64,000 nucleotides of DNA from contig CAJHNH020006612.1 of the NCBI GenBank assembly GCA_905116865.2, positions 221,001 through 285,000 on the forward strand, in the 5' to 3' direction. This stretch comes from Candidula unifasciata (lineage: Eukaryota; Mollusca; Gastropoda; Stylommatophora; Geomitridae). Position 1 is the first letter of the stretch. Every line of letters begins with the position of its first letter. The notes under the pieces were generated by a model that was not told where the DNA came from, did not search any database, and was given only the letters and a program-made list of their open reading frames with translations. Of this stretch, positions 24,001-36,848 are shown piece after piece. The translations under genes were made by a program, and so were the position numbers.

Positions 24001-27000
24001 GTATAAAACAAAAACTTATAAAAGGGTCACATGCTAATTTGCAGTTGACTTTTTTCTGACACTTTATTATTAAACTCCCCACAAGGAAGAAGGAACATTA
24101 TTCTTCTTATTATCTTCCCTCTCCTCTTTTTCTCCTTCCTTTGTGTTTCCCTTCTCCATCTTTCCATTTATATATCCCTTTCAGCACCTCTCTCTCTCTC
24201 TGTCAAGAAAACCGCCCTGTTACATTAGTATGGTTTGCTTTCTGGTAGAGAGTACAAATGCAAATGTAGACACACATCTGTACCTATTGCTTAAAACTCC
24301 CCCCAGCAGTTTTGATGCTAAAGGCAGAACAGTTGCACTTCTTCTTCATCTTCTTCTTCTTCTTCTTCTTCTTCCTCCTCCTCCTCCCCTGCCGCCTCCT
24401 CCTTCTCCTCTTTTTCTTGCTAGCAGGCTTGCCTGTCTGCTTGGTGGTCAAAGGTTTCAACCCCCTGGCTTTTTATAAAAACTGATCAAGACAACATATC
24501 GTTAGCTTTTTCTTAATCTTCCTCTAGTTTCCTAGGGTAGCATTTCAGAGAATTAAAATGGTGAGTTTCTTTTGAATAAAGTGTTTAAAAAAAGTAAATT
24601 ATTAACAATTTTTACGGGGTGAAAGGTTCAATGCCGGGTTGATTAGATAACCGTAATTTAACGCTTAGCTTGTTTCAGTCCCGGGGTTTAAGCATCAGAG
24701 GCCCAAAGGGGTGGTAAAGTGAAACCCAACATTGACGGATCTTGTGTTCATTATTCTTCTAGATAGGAACCTATGAACATATGATGCCTTCCTTGGGACT
24801 GAGTTAAAATAAAAACCTATGTTTTCTATTTCTTGTTCTATTTAATTGGTGTTTTTTTGTCTGTCTATGACATTTATTTTCACCATGTTTCCTCTTTTCT
24901 CTTTGCCTCTTTCTCTTGCACCCTCCCTCTTTCCATCCCATCCTCTGTGGCATATATACTATGTGCTAGATATCATTCACATTATATTCCACAGTGCCAA
25001 AGACTGTTTGAAATCCATTGTGAAAAGAATGAACCACAGAGTGCCCTTTGTTGCCATGCAAGCTTTAACTGTAGGTATTGTATCTCATATCTATAGAACT
25101 GTTTTGTGTGTGTGTGTAACTGTTTTCGATCTTATCATACAGTTGTGTTTTCTTGTTGTGTCGTCTTTTGTATAATTTTTACTGGGAAGACTAAGCTGTT
25201 CAACAAATGCCTGCAGAAGTTGGATGTGTCGGCCAAAAAGCACAGATATCGCAGCCATGCTGTAAACGGGCATAACACATTTACATCTTCAGATGAACAC
25301 AGAAGAAAAGGGAGATATAATTATTATAGAGTAAAACCCTGTTATCATGAATGTTAACGAAAAATCCAAGATTTCTTCTTTAAAAAATCTCTGCTAACAC
25401 AGGACTAATGTATTATGATCAGTACATGTCTGTTGAGACCAGAATTGTGTTCATGTTGAGCCGAGTGTTCATCTTAAGAGAGTTCATGTTAATGAGGTTT
25501 TACTGTATATAATTTTTTGTTGTATAATTTCTTTTAAATTGTATAATTATTTATAAAATAATTATTTACTGATGGTATGGTAGTAAGACTTCCTTTTCTG
25601 GCCTCATTGCTGTCTGTATATAACTGGGTGCTTTATTAATATCCTACCCCAGACATGGGAAATCCACAGCTCACGGGACAGTCTAAAATTTCAGGGGTGA
25701 GGTAGATAGGCTGCAAACAGTCGTGGGACCTAGGCTGCATGCAGTCGTAGGACCTAGGCTGCACTCTCTCGTGGGGCGTAGGTGGGTTGGGGTTAGGGCC
25801 AGTTCTAGATGTTTTGAGGTCATTAAAAGCATCAGAAAGCCAGGAAACCCAGTTATACCACCCTCTAAAATGTTGGACTGTTCTGTGACGTCATCTGGGG
25901 TATGATATTAATAAAGAACCTTTAACTGTAGACAAGGATGGGATTATTCTCCGACTGGTTGTCTTGACTGTCCGCAGCTATTGGATGCCTGTGCCAGCAA
26001 CTGTGGCCGGCCGTTTCATCTGGAGATCTGCTCCAGAGACTTTGTTACAGAATGCCGGTCATTGATCTTTCAAAAGGTAGGCTTTGGTTTGCCTCTCTTC
26101 TAAATACCTGTCCAGTTCTAACAAAACATCCTGTGATGCTAGTGCCTGGTTGTGGCGGGATACACTGTGGACTGTAATGATTCTCAGAGCTATACTGTTG
26201 GAGGTTTTTGCACTGGCAGGTTTAACTATGTCGGAAAGGTCTTGAGGAGAAAGGTCAGACTAAGCTTTCACATTTATCTACATTTCACATTTTTATTTTC
26301 AAAATATTTAATGATATTTACAGGAAGTAATCAATAAATATGTTCCCCCTGTGGATTCTGGGGTCCCATTGTGGTGAAAACAAGAATAGATGCACTGCCT
26401 GCCCACAAGCATGTCATAGGAGTCAACTAATTGGGGACTTCCAAAGTTGGAGTGCATCTGCCAAAGTGGCAAGTAACATCAGGCTGCATACAAATAAGCA
26501 AGTAGAACAGACGTACATGCAAAACTGAGGCCCTGGCACAAAGTTTAAATGAATGAACAGCCAGGACTTTCTGCCGAAGCTTACAGACAGTGAAAAAAGA
26601 TGCAGAAGAATAGACATGAACAGAGTGAGTAGTAGTAGGCAACCATCGATCCCTGGGGACCATGGAGTTGTGCCGTTGGTATTGGGAACAGCGTCCGCTA
26701 TGACAGTAAAGTCCAGTGGGGAAGTGACAGTCTCTGCCACATGGTTCACATTTAAACAGGATGATACTCTATCGTCCTGACGCTGGTTTTATATTAGGCA
26801 TCACCTCTCTATAGCTGGCTGTGTTTGGCCTCTTTCAAACTGCGACAGTCCGTCTTTCACTGTCTGCCTCCAAAGGAGTCGGCCTGCAGCTGATCTCTTC
26901 CAAGTGTCTGTGCCAGTGTTGATATCTTTCAGGTCACATATCCCTGTCACCAGTTCACCACTTAGGAGATCCTTTGGAATAGGACCGTCCTTCATGTGAG

Positions 27001-27418
27001 AGACATGTACCAACCAACGCAGGCATCTTTGCTTCTGTAGAAAGTACATTGTGAAGTATTAAAAACATTTTCTGGGGTCTAAGAAACAAATGTACTGGGT
27101 GACTCCTGCTGTGACCCTATGACCTCTATCAATGAGGCATACAGGAAGTTTGAAATCAACTTGGCTTTAGAAAAAAACATTTGGGTCATGAGAAAACCCC
27201 TTAAATACTAATTTTAGTTACTATATTCATATCCTTATCTACTGAATCCTGCGCTGGCATGCATTAGAACCAGTTGAATTTAACTGTGCTTTATGAAAAC
27301 AGGTCACTGCAAGCTTGACCATATATCAGTATTTACAAGACTATCACAACCAGAAGTTATTATATTTAGCCTTCTCGGGGCCACACGGTTAATGTTGTCT
27401 AGCGTCCTTCTGTAACTT

Positions 27419-27455
<37 letters not shown>

Positions 27456-30400
27456 CAAGTATTGAATGTTTATGTACAGTTCTGCTAAAAATTGTCCTTG
27501 TCAATGTAGTGTGAATGTATTCTGTCTGATAGGCACATCCAAAAGTGGCACAGAAACTCAAATTGATGATCAAAGCCTGGACAGAGCTGCCTGAATTCAG
27601 GGATGATCCAGCCCTCAGGTAGACTGTCTTTGTTCTGCCTGTGTCCTCCACACTGTTCTGATACCTCCTGTTTTATTTTATAGTTCTCTGTATATCTATC
27701 TTTCTGTGTCTGTTTGTCTCTGTCTATCTTTATATCTTTCTGTCTCTGTATTTATGTCTTTTACTGTCTTTCTGCTTCTCTGTCTTTCTTTCTCTCACTA
27801 TCTCTGTCTGTTTCTCTATCTTTCTGTCTCTTACTTTCTGTCTTTTCTCTTCTCCTTATCTCATATTTTCTGTCACCCTTTTGGTCTTTCTCTTTTTCTG
27901 TCTGTTTTCTGTGTTAGACAGTACCTTTGCCTTTGACTGAGTCTCTCATTGTCTATATATTTTATTTTTTGTCTTTCTGTCATTCATTACCTGTCTTGAT
28001 ACATTAAGGCAAACCTTTTGGCCAGAAAGAACAACAGTGGAAGGTAAACTCAGTGGACCACTCAACGAACTAAAAATGACAGTGACATTTACACTAGAGA
28101 GAGACAAAATTGCTGATATAGACAACTTATTTCTGGTGAACAAAAGAAGAAGAATGACATATCTTTCATTTTGTCTTCTTTTTCATTGTTCATCTGAGAG
28201 AGGAAAATGTGTTGTGCCCGTTTACAGCAAAACTGAGATTTTGTGCACTTGCGACTGAAACATCCAACTTCTTCAGGCATTTGTTATCCGGGTTAGTCTT
28301 CTGGGTTAGTTTTTGTGGGACATCTGTAGCCTTCCCTGGGTGGTAACTTCATCATGCACTGATCTACAGTTAACTGTCTCTAGAGGATCCATGCATGGCA
28401 GCAGCGTGCAGATAGGTTGACCCCCAAGGAAAGGCAGGGGCAGAACTGGGCACTTTCCACCATCCAAGGAGGTCTTTATAAAGACAGAGTGAGACATGGA
28501 TAGACATGACTACCAGTGCCACACAACATAGTCTTTAAGAAGAAGAATAAGAAGATACATGGTACTCTGGTGCTGGGCTGACCTAAAGAATCGTAATGCC
28601 CTGTACAAGACTGCTTAACTTCACTTTATATTAAACCTTCCACTCATTATGGGCTGCAGGGTCTCGAGGTATGGTGTCTGGCTCGAGCACTGGAGGTCTT
28701 GGGTTCAAGCTCCAGTTTACGCTGGGATTTTTTCACGTGGACTTCTAGTAGTTCCCCTGTTCTCTCTTGTTAGTAAGATCAGACGCCCGTGTGTATTCTT
28801 ACGCAAGTAAAAAAAAACCCCTTGGCAGTTGGAAATCAAAACGAGTAGCATAACGGCGCTGCTTCGTCAAAAATTTTTAGTTTAAAAATCTACCCAAAGT
28901 ATTTCAGTATCCCTGCCGGTGCTACAGAACCTGTGCACTGTGCTAAAAATCTTCTTCAGATTCAGGCTTGAGTTAGAAGAAGAAGGGATCATGATGTTGA
29001 TACGTCAAAAAAAAAAAACCCACATAAACATAAAAATCATTATAGGGTGCACCCTTTAGGGTAATTTTCTTTCTATTTCTTTGTATTTATGTGTGTGTGT
29101 TTCTCTTTTATTAATAAGCATTATGGCATTTCATTCGAGAGAGATAGGAGTCTTGGTTGACCACAGAGCTACATTAAAAAAGAACTCATAAAAAACATCC
29201 TACCACTCCTAGGAGATCAAACCCGTACCACTGTCTTGACAGGCTCTTTCTCCAACCACTGAACCACGTCAGCACTGTATATACACCTTCTCCACGATTT
29301 ATGACCTATGCGACTTACAACCATCCTCACTTACGACCACACACAAATAAATAAATAAAAATAGTAAATAAAGAAAGATAGCTACATTGTTAGGGTCAGA
29401 AGGTTCTTGGAACTGATGGAATTGAGTAAATATTATGAACTTTCACATTATCTACAATAATTATGTGTACCTATAATGAATTTTTGTCTTTTATGTACAA
29501 TTGATATAACGCATTTGAAGGAATGTCAACTTTTGACTAGTTCGACTTACGACCTTTTAGTTGGATAAGATACTGGTCATAAGTCAAGGAGAGCCTGTGT
29601 ATGTACAGAATGTATTGATTCCATATGTAGTAATATGTAACACTTCCACAGTTTAATATCATCATTCTGTGAAAGTTTGAAGAAAGAAGGAATCGACTTC
29701 AGTGACACAGAAGCAGTGAGTAGATCCATATTCACTTAGCCAAGAATTTTGTGTTTCATCTTCTTAATCTCACAGTTGTGGATTCCTTTTATGGCTGCGT
29801 TGTTTGGTTTATGAGCGCCATTTCTGCAGAGATCCCTGGGGATCGTCGCTGGAGCTACAGAGTTTGTACCTGGTGAGATCCTCTCAGCAGGTGGCTCACC
29901 CTCCTGTAAAGAGAGATCAAGCCATATGGGATAAAAATTGGTGCATCAACTTTTAACCTTTAACCTTTACCTTCTTATTCCTTTTTATTCTTGTTCAGTT
30001 GGTCATGTGCCATCTTCACAATGATGGTTGGCTGCAGTGGATCTCCAGTACTGTATCCTGACCTAGTTATACACTCTCTGAGACTGCTGTTCATCTATCT
30101 TGATATTATCCTCCCATTTGCATCATTGTCTGCCTCTTGCTATTTGCCTTGAACTGTTTCTTCCGGTATGGTTTTTAAAAGTGTTATTTCCCTTGTGGGT
30201 TCCGGGGTCGCATTACAGAGAAACCAAGAATAGACCCACTGTCTACCCACAAATATGTCGTAAGAGCCAACTAATTGGGAGCTTCCTTCAAAGTCGGAGT
30301 GCGTCTGCCTGAGAGGCAAGGAACCAACAGTCTGCATACAGATGAGTCAGATCTGTAAAACAGATGTTCATACAACACTCAGGTTCTGGAACAGGACTGC

Positions 30401-33400
30401 AGTTCAGAAGTGGAACAACAACCAGAACTTTCCGCCAGCGTTTACAGCTGGTGAACGGGGAGAACAAAAAGAAAACAGTGTTATATCTTGACTGTGACAA
30501 AAATATTTTACTTATCTCGTTTTCATTCTTTCAACAACAATTTTCATTCTTACTTTCTTCAACACCTCTGCTAGGAATGCAGCTACAGGCCAGCACATAT
30601 GTAGCAAAGTCAGTACCCCTACCCCCTTTTTAGTGTTGTGCTGTTTGCACGACAAGACCCCTTGTGGCCTTCACCCTTATTGTTAGAACTTGTGCTTAAC
30701 AAGCACTTATATCCCCCCTTAGGTCCCTACTCTTGTTTCCCACGTACTTTGAGTCGTCTGATTTGACATCATGTGACTTTCTCCGTCCAGCACCAAAGCA
30801 ATTAGTTTACATCATTAGGTAAAATTCCACGGACCCGGCCAGCTCAGGTCGCTGCAGAAATCTGCAAAACAACGAGGGACAGGAGCCCCCTGGGAGCAGG
30901 CTAGTAACCCCTTTATAAACGATTGCCCAGAACCTTTGACAGACACGAGACGGACAGGCCAGAGGATAAACATACAGAATATGTGCACACAGACACAGAC
31001 GGAGGCAGGCCAGAGGATAGACTCAGGCAGGGCAGAGGTTAGACGGGGATAGACAGAGGATAGACACAAATAGAGGAGACACAAGACACAGACGGAGACA
31101 GGCCAAAGGAAAAACGGAGATAGACTGAGGCAGATATTTAAAGAAATATATATATATGTATTCGATTAGAATTACTGTCAGAAACAGTGGCCCATTCCGA
31201 CTGGTCACGATTATTTTTACACAAGACGACGGATCAACTCTTGTATACCGCTTCATAGTAAGAGAGTTTCACATTTTCCACCACCCATGGGTCCAGCCGG
31301 ATTCAGGTGTAGATACAACTTCGGGGACAGATACTGACTCGGAGACAGATGAAGAAGAGGCCAGAGCATAGATAAGTAGTTAGACGGCATTAGATAACAA
31401 ACCTTTTAGCCCAACCTGCACTAGTAGCCGGTGGCAGTTAAAGACAATAGAACCAGTTTACCAAGTAACTAGAGATAAAGAACACAACGCGAACCTACAA
31501 GTATTTAGTATTTAGGAAGAACACAGCACCTTTCAAAATATCACTGATGTTAATTTGTAACATTGCTGAGATATAACAATAAATAGATTGTAGACAAGAG
31601 TAGTTGTTTCCAGACACTTTGTTGTATAATCAGAGTCAACTTGAGAAGCATGCAACGAGTGCTAATTGTGCATCATCATCACCATTAACGACACGACCAT
31701 CTTTCTCCTCGTCTATAAACAATCACCCGCCACCCTTGTGACAAATACGATCGAACCTGGGAATAAAAAGGAGGCCGCTGTGTCACACATGCTGCAGAAT
31801 CAGACATTAAACATCTGATTCATGACTGTTCCTGGGGTCCTAATGAAGCAATGATGCGCAATACAAGACTCTTAATGTCTGTTAGCCTCTCTTGCTCAAG
31901 CCTACCTCACCTTCACGTGGTGGACCCTGTTCTTCCCAGCAATCCAGTTGAAGGTTGGGGTCTCAACCCCCCAGCGGGAAACTGGATGGGACAATAAACG
32001 AGGTAATGGTGAAAGACGAATGGATGTGCCTACCCTCCTCGAGTATGATCACAGTCTACCCTAGCAAAACAAGGTGCTGAAGTCGGAGGCAACCAGCCAA
32101 GAGGCGCACCACAGCAATCAGGATGCCACGCACACACGTCATGGATATATGTAGGCGAATGAAAGAAGAAGAAAATGACTGTTCCTGCCAAAGTGATGTG
32201 ATTATCTACACCAGTGGCTCAGTGTTGAGAGGTGAAAACAGTGTGTGGGGTTCAAAGCTGTGATATCACAGCATCTTCCTCGTGTGGGTTCCGGGGCCCC
32301 ATCATGGGGAAAACAAGAATAGACCCTCTGCCTGCCCAAAAGCATGTCGTAAGAGTCGACTAATTGGGGAGCTTCCTTTGAAGTCGGAGTGCATCTGCCT
32401 GAGAGGCAAGGAACCAACAGTCTGGTTCAAGTGAATCAGATCTGTAAAACAGATGCACACGCAACACTCAGGTTCTGGACTGCAGTTCAGAAGTGGACGA
32501 ACAACCAGAACTTTCCGCCAGAGTGTACAGCTGATGAACGCGAAGAAGAAGAAGAAGATCACAGCATCTAGCAAACATTCTAACGTTACGGTTGCTTTTG
32601 AATGTGTTGAATTTGTACTTCAGTTATAAAAGATTCACTTACCCGCTTAATTTATTTAATTGTTACTGTATTATGCATAAATGCATTTGAATATAAATGT
32701 TACAGACAGGTTCTAAGAATATCTTGGGTAAAGAAAAGAACAAATGCATCCATACTTCAAGAGCTGAATATTGAAGAGGGTTGGCTAGTAAAGACAATAA
32801 AACAAAGAAAATTGAAATATTTTGCTCACTTGAAACGTCATGGAAGTCTAGAGAGAACAATAATGGAGGGGTATATGCCTGGGAAGAGAGGAAGAGGAAG
32901 GCCAAGGAGAAGATGGGTGCAGGATGTGGCAGATGATCTCCAGATGGGTGTATCAGACGCAGGACATCTTGCTCAGGATAGGAAGGTTTTCCGGAGGGTT
33001 GTTATGGCAGCGAGGTTCCGCGAGGGACATGCTACTGAATGAATGAATGAATGAATGTATTATGCACATGACGAGATGAGCGAAATATGCCAGACAATGA
33101 ATTGTGCAAAATTGTTTGTCTCTTCTTTGTTTAAATTTGCAACGGGGAAAAATTGCTTTGTTATTAACACGTTGAACTTGAAATTATAAGCAATTTTTTT
33201 CTTCAGTTTTTCAATTATTTTATTTTGTTATTTCAATTTATAGAAGAAATCTGCATCAAATCCATCAGTATTAAAAAAGGAAGAAGAAGATTTAGCAAAA
33301 GGTAGGTCGTTAACTGTCTTGTGTTAAGCTCTGGTGTAGAGGTTGTCCCAGGGGCCCATTAGCGCAGTCAATAGGAGACTTGCTTTCAAATCCATCTGCG

Positions 33401-36400
33401 ACTCGCTACAGCACACGACCTGTGTTTGAAACCGGGCGGTTCCCTGGGTTTACCCAGCCTCTAAGAAATGGGTACCAGAGTTAACACTTTGGGGTAAATG
33501 GAGGAACGTCGCTGTAGCTACTGGGTTTGGTGCAGACGGCAACACAGATGGACTGTTTCTTATCAGCTGTCCGTACTGGTGGCAAAGCACTTATGGTTTA
33601 TAACCGTGTGCAATGACGCTGGTTCACATCTTCCGACTTAACCTTTACATGGTGTCCCATGAATCTCCATACCTAGGGAAAATTAAACATATCACCAGTG
33701 CCATTACAAGTATAACTCCGGCTGTGCTTATACGTGTTCTTCAGCACTGGAGGACATGCATCAAAATGTCTTTTCAAAACAATGGTAGTTATATAGAGCA
33801 TATTATGTAAAGAAAATAGTTTTCATAAAAGGTTCATACTTTATTTTTAATTAACCCCCCAAAAAAAGGAAATCCCACTTGCCAGGAGAGTCCAAAATTC
33901 TAGGGGTGTTATGGGTTGTTATGGCAGCAAAAGTTCAATGCATTTGAAAATAAATGTCAGAGGGAAAATCGTGAACACAAAATGGGATGAATTCAGAAAG
34001 GGTGGAGAAATCAGAGAAATGTTTGGACAAATATCTGCCTGAGAGGCAAGGAACCAACAGCCTGCTTTCAGAGAGTCAGATCTGTAAAACGGATACACAC
34101 AAAACAGGTTCTGGAACAGGACTACAGTCCAGAAGTGGGTGAACAACCAGAACCTTTCGCCGGCGTTTACAGACGGTGAACATGAAGAAGACTCTGTCTC
34201 TGTGACTGTTTCTGTGACTCTTGTTTCTGTCACTCTTGAGCTGGATTAGATATATATGGACTTCAAATACAATGTTGAATAACACTAACTTTGCAGACCA
34301 TTTTATGTTATGTTAGTGCTGATAACTGTCACAATATTGCTCACCAGAAGCGCCAACACAAAGAAAACATGGAAGTGGGGAGAGCTCTTAAGGGAGCCAA
34401 AGCCTTGTTTAAGTCATTATTAATAATTATTATAATGTGCTTAATTGTAATCAAATATAATGGTATAATTTAAAAAAATATTTATAACCAGAAACCTTAA
34501 CTCTTTGGCGCCAGAGCAACCCTGTGTCTGTTGATTGAGAAATTCTAATATGACCAAACAAAACAGTCTTCGTCGATTGTGTGTCCTGTACATTCTGCTC
34601 TGTATTCATTTTAATATTAGGAACTACCATTCAAATATTCAGGGAAGGTTACTCTTACAATTGTTGACTTTGTTTACGAGTCTTTGTTCATACGTTTAGG
34701 TGCAAATTGTTCTGATTCACTGCTAGCTTCGTTTTTAGTTAGTGAATTTTCTGATTTCATCTTCAACCTGGCCAGGGATACCAAAGTCTTTCTTCAGATG
34801 GCAGAAAAAGGACAATTACACAGGCTCAGTGAAGTAAATGTCTCTTTACACGCCATTGGTATATTAGGCATAGGCTAGACTCATGTTTTTCATTAAACCG
34901 TCGGCCCTCAGTGGGTGATGTGGTCATCATCTCGCTGGCTGCCTTTACTTCCCATGACTTTACCTGGTACCCATTTATGACTTGTAGGTAAGTTCATGTA
35001 TGAAAAATTCCAGATCCATGCCGATTTGAACCCACAACTTTCAGATCTCCCTTTCATTAAGCGTCAAGTCACGACACCTATTCAGCTTTTGTACGGGCTC
35101 AGTAATGTCTCATTTTTTGCTCTGCAGCCATTGCCTTGTCTTTGCAACAAGAACACAGCAAGTCGACCAGCGGGAGATCTGTCAGCAGCGAGACAGCGGG
35201 CAGAAGTAGTGCTCTTTATCCTGGGCATTCTGGCAGTCAGCAGGTTCCATCCAAACCCGCACACAAGGAGATCAGAAAGGTCATATTTTATGTAGATCTT
35301 GATATTAATGGGCACTCTGGCAGTCAGTGCGCTCAGTTCTTCTTCTTCTCCTCCTCCTCCTTTTTTCTTCTTCTTCTTCTTTCTTCTTCTTATTCTTCTT
35401 CTTCTTCTTCTTCTTCTTCAATAAGGTCATGGATATGTTTCTGCAGAGGCAAACATTAAATTCTACTCTGTACAGTCCATGGTGACAGCACAAGCCGTGC
35501 AGCCCTAAACTTTCAGGCTCCACAAAAAGTGGTAAATACAGTCAGTAACTGGCAGTTTTCAGCAGTTGATATGACTAATAATTCTAGCATTCAGCAAGTT
35601 TAGTGCAAGCCTTCACACAAGGGGTCAGAAGGATAATTTGTTATGTGGGTGTTATTACATGTCGTTGTGATGACATGGTCTCCACGCTCACAGCAAGTCA
35701 AGCAGAAAATCCGTGCCTCAAACGACCGCACGAGATACTTGGGGCTAGAAAGGTAAACGATGGCAAGTCCGAGGTTGACTCGTGGTCAGTTGTGTACCAT
35801 AGTTGGAAGAAGACAGTCATGATGTCATCAATGTAGTTTTAATTAAGTGTAGTCAACGTTGAGTAAATGATTATTGTGGATTCTTTGTGGAAGTCTTCTT
35901 CTTCTTCTTGTTCACCGGCTGTGAATTCCGGCGGTAAGTCACGGTTGTTCGTCCAAAATGGACTTTTGGCTTTTACCTTGACCTGAGTTTTGCGTGTACA
36001 TCCGTTTTACTGGCTTATTTGTTTGCAGTACTCGTTCCCCACCTCTCAGGCAGATGTACTCCGACTTCGGAGGAAATTTGTGGAAGTGAACAACAATGAT
36101 TGTGGTTGAGTAATTCTGATGGAATAGGAGAAATATACTGCCAAAGTGTATACTGGAATTCGAGTGGCGTTCCAGTGTTGTCAATTGTTGAAAGCTGTAT
36201 TTGTTCCAGAGTAAACGAGCTATATTAAAAGTGAGCCAGCTTTCTTACAGTCATTCTAGCATCTTCAGGCTAAGTCAGCCACAAGAAGATCAGAAAGGTA
36301 ACATTTCATGTGGCTATTAATGTTGATGCATAAGGGGACCATCTTTGCATAAGATTTACAAATGAACCATTGACTAATTGCAGTGACTGACTGTATCACG

Positions 36401-36811
36401 ATTCTGATTCATTTCCAACAGGTTCGAGCATTGTATGACTTTGAGGCCGCCGAGGACAATGAGTTGACCTTTAAGGCTGGCGAACTAATTTGTGTTTTGG
36501 ATGATGGGTGAGTTACTGTTGCATGGTTCATGCCTTTTACTTTCTTATAAATCCGTCATGTACGTCAGAATTGACCAGGCTGGGGTATAAAAGCTAGCCT
36601 TTTTTCAAAAATGACCTTGGTTCAGCATCCAGAGAAGTTATAATTACATTAGGGTCGTGGAGGTGTATTGATGGAAGCACTAGCCCATAAAACCCGCCAT
36701 CTTTCTCTGTCTTCTGCTTGATTAATCTGTGTATGATAACTTAGTCCTGTCCATTTCTTGATTTTGTCATTCCAGGTTCTTCTTTGCCCTCCTTTTCTTC
36801 AACTACACCCT

Positions 36812-36848
<37 letters not shown>

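Noticed and set aside
31156..31371. 71-codon frame as a retroviral or gypsy product
   Set aside because: The acidic end and a few aromatic residues are not enough for a family call. Kept as unrecognised.
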